Below, piece after piece: positions 7,010 to 11,128 of a stretch of 11,128 nt of DNA. Source of the stretch: Filomicrobium sp. (lineage in GTDB: Bacteria > Pseudomonadota > Alphaproteobacteria > Rhizobiales > Hyphomicrobiaceae); assembly GCA_021775655.1 (NCBI GenBank), contig JAJFHK010000393.1, positions 1-11,128 of the forward strand. The letters are read 5' to 3'. Made by a program: the position numbers and the translations under genes. The notes under the pieces are model-generated. The model was not told where the DNA came from. It was given only the letters and a program-made list of their open reading frames with translations, and ran no database searches. The stretch's first letter is position 1. Each line of letters begins with the position of its first letter.

Positions 7010-7960
7010 TCAGCGCCGCAGATTCGGCGGCAATGGGTCGTATCCCGGCCTTTCGAAGTCCTTGTTTACAATCCGCTTGGGAGCTTGATAGGTGACGCCA
7101 TATCGCGCGAAAATTTTCTCCATCTCACCATCACTCTGCAATTCGCGGAGGATGCGGCCGATCGCATAGCTCAGATCGCGGCTGTCTTCGTGTACAGCTG
7201 TGCCGACGTTCCACTTCGACCGTAGCGTTTCAGGAAATTCAGGCTCGGAAAACTGAAGGTCTAGATGCCGATCTTGAAGCGCAAACTCGATCTGCGCACG
7301 CCTGCCCATGAGCCCCGAACTGCCACCTTCAAGGAAGTTTTCCGCAGCACTCGCGAATTTGACGAATGGACTGACGTTGTTTCGCAGTTTGCCATCCTGT
7401 GCGAACGCCAGAAAGTAATGCGTGGAGGTTGCAAATTGGCAGGCAACTTTGTGCTGCTTGCCGTCCTGGAATGCATCCAGTGACGCATCCTGACCGAGCA
7501 CGTCCGGCTTCAATGCCAATACGACATGCTCGTGATAGTAGGCGTTCGAGATAGCAGCCAGGTTGTTGCGCGCGATGAATTCCTTATCCATCGGAACGTG
7601 CAACATTACATCGCCCTTGACGCCACCCGTCCTCGGCCCCTGCCAGATGTTCGAACGAATGTCGTCATCAGCAGCTTCACCGGCTGCGCGTGCGATAATA
7701 TCCGACTTGACTCCAAGCTTCTTCGCGATAGCACGTCCGATATCTGCATCGATCCCGACGACCTCGCCTTTGTCGTTAACCCAGGAGAATGGCTCTGCCT
7801 CGGTATAAACGTTTACCCGTAGCGTGCCGTGTTCGCGCACGTCGTCAAGCGGGCGCGCACTCGCGGGCAAAATAGACATGACGCCCAAACACAAATACGC
7901 GGCGGGCAGGAGCCCCCGGCCGCAGCATGCAAGTCTATCCGTGATAAACGAGGCGATCAT
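7010..7960 (-). CDS. Quinoprotein dehydrogenase-associated periplasmic substrate-binding protein
   Basis: A 316-residue family-3-type solute-binding protein, of the group that includes MxaJ/XoxJ and the putative 'ABC transporter' binding protein found in ped-type clusters. It has a signal peptide ending near Ala35 (PASA/RPL). The binding-protein fold begins with GTLRVNVYTEAEPFSWVN, then GIDADIGRAIAKKLGV, and later GDVMLHVPMDKEF. No ABC permease or ATPase gene is adjacent, so a transport role is doubtful. MxaJ-type relatives are thought to help maturation or activity of the dehydrogenase, a plausible role here but not shown by the sequence. The start overlaps the pedF stop as ATGA, so it is in the same operon and translationally coupled. 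Confidence 0.9.
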   Translation of the reverse strand: MIASFITDRLACCGRGLLPAAYLCLGVMSILPASARPLDDVREHGTLRVNVYTEAEPFSWVNDKGEVVGIDADIGRAIAKKLGVKSDIIARAAGEAADDDIRSNIWQGPRTGGVKGDVMLHVPMDKEFIARNNLAAISNAYYHEHVVLALKPDVLGQDASLDAFQDGKQHKVACQFATSTHYFLAFAQDGKLRNNVSPFVKFASAAENFLEGGSSGLMGRRAQIEFALQDRHLDLQFSEPEFPETLRSKWNVGTAVHEDSRDLSYAIGRILRELQSDGEMEKIFARYGVTYQAPKRIVNKDFERPGYDPLPPNLRR

Positions 7961-8385
7961 TCTTCGTACTTGGATTCAACGTATTCCCGAATCGCCCACA
8001 TCGCTTCTTGGCTCATCAGTCCGTCGAACGCCGGCATGCGTGTGATGCCGTTAACCGTGGCACCATTGCGAATGCGCTCGATGAACCATTCGTCGCCTTC
8101 GTCACCCTTCTCCAGGTATCGCAGATCAGGCGACAGACCGCCGGAAATGACTTGCAATCCGTGGCAACGAGCACAGTTCTGCGCATAGGCCGATGTGCCA
8201 ATCTCCAGAGCCTTGGCATTCCCCCTGTAGGGGTTCGTCGTCCGCCACTCCTCCCCAACAAGCTCAAGACCTGTTGTATCAACGGCCTGTGGAGTTACAT
8301 CACCATGCGCGTTAACCAGACTGGTGCTTGACGCCACTGCGATCGACACCGCTAACACCGCGGCCAGGCCACGCAAAAAGTTCAT
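7957..8385 (-). CDS. pedF: Cytochrome c-550, PedF type
   Basis: A small periplasmic c-type cytochrome of 142 residues and the likely electron acceptor for the PQQ alcohol dehydrogenase. It has a Sec signal peptide (cleavage after about Ala26, NA/HGDVTPQAVDT), a single haem motif C71-A-R-C74-H75 and the axial Met117 in TRMPAF. The mature start HGDVTPQAVDTTGLE and NCARCHGLQ.ISGG are typical of PedF. GGAG (complement of 8394-8397) lies 8 bases before the ATG. As first gene of the pedF, binding protein, SoxYZ-like, hydrolase operon it is probably regulated with that set. A TATAAA box and the motif shared with exaF lie just upstream. It could in principle also serve another quinoprotein elsewhere in the genome. 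Confidence 0.93.
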   Translation of the reverse strand: MNFLRGLAAVLAVSIAVASSTSLVNAHGDVTPQAVDTTGLELVGEEWRTTNPYRGNAKALEIGTSAYAQNCARCHGLQVISGGLSPDLRYLEKGDEGDEWFIERIRNGATVNGITRMPAFDGLMSQEAMWAIREYVESKYEE

Positions 8386-8634
8386 TAATGCGACTCCAAT
8401 GAAGTGCGTTTCTCGTTTCCCATAACTTTATAGGCTGCATGCCGGAGCCGCGAACACTGCCAAATAGTGCAAATGGCCTCGACCACCTCGGCGGTCCAAG
8501 CCCGCATCATGCACCTTCGTACAAATGCAAAGTTTGCCGGCGGTGCCCTAGGGTTGTCTCCAAACAACGCGTGCGTGGCATCGGCTGAACGACCGAGAAA
8601 ACAGCATGCCTTCAAGGAGCCGGCGCCTTTGAGG
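8386..8634. promoter_or_regulatory. Divergent promoter region between pedF and the beta-propeller operon
   Basis: This 249-base gap drives genes in both directions. For pedF a TATAAA -10 box is seen on the - strand (complement of 8427-8432), about 42 bases before the start codon. The hexamer 17 bases upstream of it (GTTCGC) is a poor -35 box, as expected for an activated promoter. The motif shared with exaF lies just upstream of that. No equally clear promoter was found for the + strand operon. The frame of the propeller gene is open back to 8467, but that stretch has no signal peptide or family sequence and is treated as non-coding. Confidence 0.55.
8458..8471 (-). promoter_or_regulatory. 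Shared motif TG[T/C]ACTATTTGGCA, copy upstream of pedF
   Basis: Reads TGCACTATTTGGCA on the - strand, matching the exaF copy (4926-4939) at 13 of 14 bases. It ends 2 bases before the predicted -35 position of the pedF promoter, a position typical of activators that contact RNA polymerase. It may serve both divergent operons. Assignment to the LuxR-type regulator is inference. Confidence 0.5.
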
Positions 8635-9636
8635 ATGACCCAACGAACACGAACGGTTCGCTTCGTAGCGGCGATCGCAGCGACAGCAATTGTTGGCAGC
8701 TTTGCGCTGACCCGAGCAGCGATTGCGAATGAAATTTACGTTTCAAACGAGAAGGACGACACGGTTTCGGTCATCGACGTCGGCAAACTTGAGGTCGTTC
8801 GCACGTTCGCAGTCGGCATGCGCCCCCGTGGAATCACATTTTCTCCCGACCAGAAATACTTCTTCGTCTGCGCAAGCGATAGTGATGCCATTCAAGTTTT
8901 CGACGCAGCAACCGACAAGTGGCTTTACGATCTGCCTTCAGGCGAGGACCCAGAACAGTTCGCCATTTCCCCTGATGGCAAGCGCCTTTACGTCGCCAAC
9001 GAAGACAATGCGGTCACAACAATTGTCGACCTCGAAACTCGTCGCGTCGTTAAGCAGGTTGACGTCGGCGTCGAACCTGAAGGCATCGCGATTTCTCCTG
9101 ACAACAAGGTTGCAGTGACGACGTCTGAGACCACAAACATGGCCCACCTCATCGATACCACGACGTTTGAAGTTACCGATAATATCCTTGTCGATCAGCG
9201 TCCCCGCCACGCCGAGTTCACGTCCGACGGTGCCAAGCTTTGGGTCTCATCTGAGATCGGCGGCACGGTTTCAATCATCGACATGGGTAAACGCAAAGTT
9301 GAAGAAAAGTTGACCTTCCAAATCCCAGGATTGACCGACGATGTAATACAGCCTGTCGGGATGAAAATGACGCGCGATGACAAAACGGCATTCGTAGCAT
9401 TGGGCCCGGCCAATCGCGTCGCAGTCATCGACATCGCTAAAAAGAAAGTGATGAAATATCTACTCGTCGGCCAGCGTGTGTGGCACTTGGCGTTTTCTGC
9501 CGACGAGAAATTGCTCTTCACAACAAACGGCGTTTCAAATGACGTCACGGTGATTGATACGACGACACTACGACCGGTGAAATCGATGACTGTCGGACGC
9601 TATCCCTGGGGTGTGGCACTGAAGCGGACAAACTAA
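8635..9636 (+). CDS. PQQ-catabolism-associated YVTN beta-propeller protein
   Basis: A 333-residue exported beta-propeller. After a signal peptide (cleavage near TRAAIA/NEI, about residue 25) come repeats of about 42 residues built on 'YVSNEKDDTVSVIDV ... VGMRPRGITFSPD', continuing to the C-terminus (VGRYPWGVALK), consistent with a seven-bladed propeller. Proteins of this type accompany PQQ alcohol oxidation clusters; no catalytic residues are visible and the role is unknown, perhaps as a periplasmic scaffold or binding partner. The ATG at 8635 is used, but AAGGAG (8614-8619) is 15 bases from it and an ideal 9 bases from an in-frame TTG at 8629, which may be the true start, adding two residues. 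It leads a three-gene + strand operon: the next gene begins 12 bases past its stop. Confidence 0.9.
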   Translation: MTQRTRTVRFVAAIAATAIVGSFALTRAAIANEIYVSNEKDDTVSVIDVGKLEVVRTFAVGMRPRGITFSPDQKYFFVCASDSDAIQVFDAATDKWLYDLPSGEDPEQFAISPDGKRLYVANEDNAVTTIVDLETRRVVKQVDVGVEPEGIAISPDNKVAVTTSETTNMAHLIDTTTFEVTDNILVDQRPRHAEFTSDGAKLWVSSEIGGTVSIIDMGKRKVEEKLTFQIPGLTDDVIQPVGMKMTRDDKTAFVALGPANRVAVIDIAKKKVMKYLLVGQRVWHLAFSADEKLLFTTNGVSNDVTVIDTTTLRPVKSMTVGRYPWGVALKRTN

Positions 9637-9648
9637 GGAATCGAGCCG

Positions 9649-10239
9649 ATGTGCCTACTTCTACGAGTACGCAGCACTTACCATCTGGCCGCCGCCGTCC
9701 TGGTTCTGCTATCCCAACCAGCAGTCGCCGAAAGCGATTACCTGGATCCCGCGACTGGATATCGGCTTTCGCACTATCGCGCCGTCGTTCCCGATACCGT
9801 TCCAGGCGGTAAGCGCGTGACCACCGAAGAAGCCGAACAGCTCTTCAAGAGCGGCAACGTGGCGTTCATCGACGTTATGCCGTCCACCGGGGCCAGCTTC
9901 GATCCGAAGACCGGCGAATGGCGGCTGACAAAGAAGCATGTGCACATTCCAGGATCGAAATGGCTGCCCGGCGTTGGTGGCGGCAATCCCGGCGTAGCGC
10001 TTGTAACCTACTTCGCAGAAAATCTTGGGGCGATCACTGCAGGCGACAAAACAAGCGCCATCTTGATCTACTGCCAGTCCGATTGCTGGATGGCGTGGAA
10101 CGCGGTCAAACGTGCTGCAAGTTTCGGGTACACGAACATCTATTGGTATCCCGACGGAGTGAACGGCTGGACCGATTGGGACAATCCCACCGCTCCGGCT
10201 GAACCGGTTCCCGTCACAGTTGGAGCGCCGTCCCAATGA
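9649..10239 (+). CDS. Rhodanese-like PQQ-associated CXXCW-family protein
   Basis: A 196-residue exported protein of the 'PQQ-dependent catabolism-associated CXXCW motif' family. It has a signal peptide to about Ala27 (PAVA/ESD), then a rhodanese-like fold: TTEEAEQLFKSGNVAFIDV, HIPGSKWLPGVG, and the active-loop region ILIYCQSDCWMAWNAVKRA. The cysteines are Cys142 and Cys146 followed by Trp147, so three residues separate them. Rhodaneses carry sulfur or act as thiol enzymes on such a loop; a disulfide between these cysteines is also possible. The function in alcohol oxidation is not established. The ribosome binding site TAAGGA overlaps the stop codon of the propeller gene, and the stop here overlaps the next start as ATGA, so all three genes are probably one transcript. 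Confidence 0.88.
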   Translation: MCLLLRVRSTYHLAAAVLVLLSQPAVAESDYLDPATGYRLSHYRAVVPDTVPGGKRVTTEEAEQLFKSGNVAFIDVMPSTGASFDPKTGEWRLTKKHVHIPGSKWLPGVGGGNPGVALVTYFAENLGAITAGDKTSAILIYCQSDCWMAWNAVKRAASFGYTNIYWYPDGVNGWTDWDNPTAPAEPVPVTVGAPSQ

Positions 10240-10853
10240 GCTACCTAAACCGCCGTTTCGCACAAACGACTTTCTGCGCACCTGTTATTCTTGCGATGCT
10301 GTTCCTCAGCTTCGGGCTTTCCATCTCCATAGATCCGGTCACGGCTGCGAGTGAAGCGGCCCTCCCGACGGGTACAAAAAGCATCTACCTCGTTGATGCC
10401 GACGGCAAGGAACACGCGATTGGCAGCGTGACATTTGGCTCGAAGAGTCCGGTTGCATCGATTGACGTCGTCATTGATGAGTCCAGTTTCGTCGAGAAAT
10501 TCCTGTCGATGCGCCCATTCCGTTGTATCGATGGACGCAAGCAAACGATCTGTTACCTGCCCTACCCCTATGACCTCAGGGATGTCGTCACTGCGGGCGA
10601 TCTGAGCGACCTCGAATACCGACTCTTATTCTTGCACAAGGGGCCGACCGAGTATGGAATCGACGCCTGGAACGGCCTCTATTACAAATTGGACGTAGCC
10701 GCTGACGGAAGCCTCAATGGAGCGTTGTATGAAGCTGATTTCAACGTTTTGGCCGCGCCGCCCGAAGAGGCTTTCGCGCGGCCGCTGCAGCCACACGACC
10801 TGACGCCCTCAGAAGAAGGTCGTCATAGATTTCCGCAGCTTTCGATCCGCTGA
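10236..10853 (+). CDS. Unrecognised exported protein of the PQQ-associated operon
   Basis: I do not recognise this 205-residue protein. It begins with a signal peptide or membrane anchor (hydrophobic about residues 14-32, possible cleavage at VTA/AS near 37). The mature part has two cysteines, Cys97 and Cys106, in RPFRCIDGRKQTICYLPYPY, which could form a disulfide loop. Later come DLSDLEYRLLFLHKG and GIDAWNGLYYKLDV, whose density of aromatic residues suggests a folded, conserved domain. The tail (about 175-205) is Pro- and charge-rich and likely disordered. GGAG lies 10 bases before the ATG, which overlaps the stop of the rhodanese-like gene, so it is translated with that gene and likely works with it in the periplasm. 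No metal, haem or PQQ motif is visible. It is the last gene of the operon in this window. Confidence 0.82.
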   Translation: MSYLNRRFAQTTFCAPVILAMLFLSFGLSISIDPVTAASEAALPTGTKSIYLVDADGKEHAIGSVTFGSKSPVASIDVVIDESSFVEKFLSMRPFRCIDGRKQTICYLPYPYDLRDVVTAGDLSDLEYRLLFLHKGPTEYGIDAWNGLYYKLDVAADGSLNGALYEADFNVLAAPPEEAFARPLQPHDLTPSEEGRHRFPQLSIR

Positions 10854-10903
10854 ATTCCATCCGCGCTGACTGTTAGTTTTCAAGTTGTTGGAGGTCTCGG
10901 CCG

Positions 10904-11056
10904 GTGTTGCTGGTCAACATTATCGCCCGAGTGAGCTGGTGGTTGTTTATTGGTTCGGCAACCACCGGCAGAATATTTGGAGATGCTCCGCCAAAGTTTT
11001 GCTCCTGCGGGTTTCAGAAACGGCTGGCACCATGGGCTTCGCCGGTTGGCCGCTGA
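10904..11056 (+). CDS. Possible small ORF, GTG start with strong ribosome binding site
   Basis: A 50-codon frame starting at GTG and ending at TGA, with GGAGGT (10890-10895) exactly 8 bases upstream. The start is hydrophobic (VLLVNIIARVSWWLFIGSA) and the middle has a Cys-Ser-Cys. No family resemblance is seen. A different + frame is open from 10870 to the window end without a clear start, and the - strand also holds a 33-codon ATG frame, so the coding status of these last 275 bases is unsettled. The ribosome binding site is the only good argument for this ORF. Confidence 0.2.
   Translation: MLLVNIIARVSWWLFIGSATTGRIFGDAPPKFCSCGFQKRLAPWASPVGR
10938..10966. repeat. 8-bp inverted repeat downstream of the propeller operon
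   Basis: Arms GGTGGTTG (10938-10945) and CAACCACC (10959-10966) enclose a 13-base loop. No T-tract follows on the + strand (GGCAGAATATTTGG), so it is at best a weak terminator for the operon ending at 10853. It also lies inside the possible small ORF. Confidence 0.3.
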
Positions 11057-11128
11057 TCGTCCATCCGCAACATATTCCGCAATTGTCCCTCAGCGTCGAT
11101 TTGTGCGGGGGGCATGACGGCAGCTTAG

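Noticed and set aside
8467..8634. N-terminal extension of the beta-propeller protein to 8467
   Set aside because: The added 56 residues lack family sequence and would displace the signal peptide; this stretch lies in the divergent promoter region and includes the end of the shared motif.

Overview
The window is an accessory gene module for PQQ-dependent, probably lanthanide-dependent, alcohol oxidation in the periplasm, together with its own signalling genes. The organism is a Gram-negative proteobacterium. Gene content and an ExaF-type enzyme suggest an alphaproteobacterium, perhaps of the Hyphomicrobiales, but this is inference from family resemblance, not from a marker gene. The order closely recalls the exa cluster of Pseudomonas aeruginosa and the ped cluster of P. 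putida, from memory and not from a search.

Left part (1-2695), signalling. On the + strand lie the C-terminal part of a FIST-domain protein, cut by the window edge, and a hybrid histidine kinase whose start overlaps the FIST stop as ATGA. The pair resembles the NosP/NahK nitric-oxide sensing pair. Facing them on the - strand is a NarL/LuxR-type response regulator (AgmR/ErbR-like) with a very strong ribosome binding site.

Middle part (2696-8385), all on the - strand and transcribed right to left. First comes a pedF (cytochrome c-550) / substrate-binding protein / SoxYZ-like carrier / Tat-exported metallo-beta-lactamase-fold hydrolase operon. A 335-base regulatory gap follows, then exaF, the PQQ alcohol dehydrogenase. 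exaF carries the extra Asp that binds lanthanide (D-Y-D motif) in an ExaA/PedH-like scaffold, and it ends in a strong hairpin terminator. Two perfect inverted repeats lie upstream of exaF.

Right part (8386-11128). A divergent promoter region precedes a + strand operon: a YVTN beta-propeller protein, a rhodanese-like CXXCW-family protein, and an unrecognised exported protein with two cysteines. The last 275 bases hold no convincing gene, only one short ORF with a good ribosome binding site and a weak hairpin.

Working model: alcohol is oxidised by ExaF with PQQ and a lanthanide, and electrons pass to cytochrome PedF. The SoxYZ-like, hydrolase, binding-protein, propeller and CXXCW proteins are the usual but poorly understood companions of such enzymes. 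The FIST/kinase/regulator set probably controls them. A 14-base motif shared by the regions upstream of exaF and pedF is the best candidate for a common operator. No PQQ synthesis genes, aldehyde dehydrogenase, RNA genes, CRISPR array or recognisable mobile element are visible.
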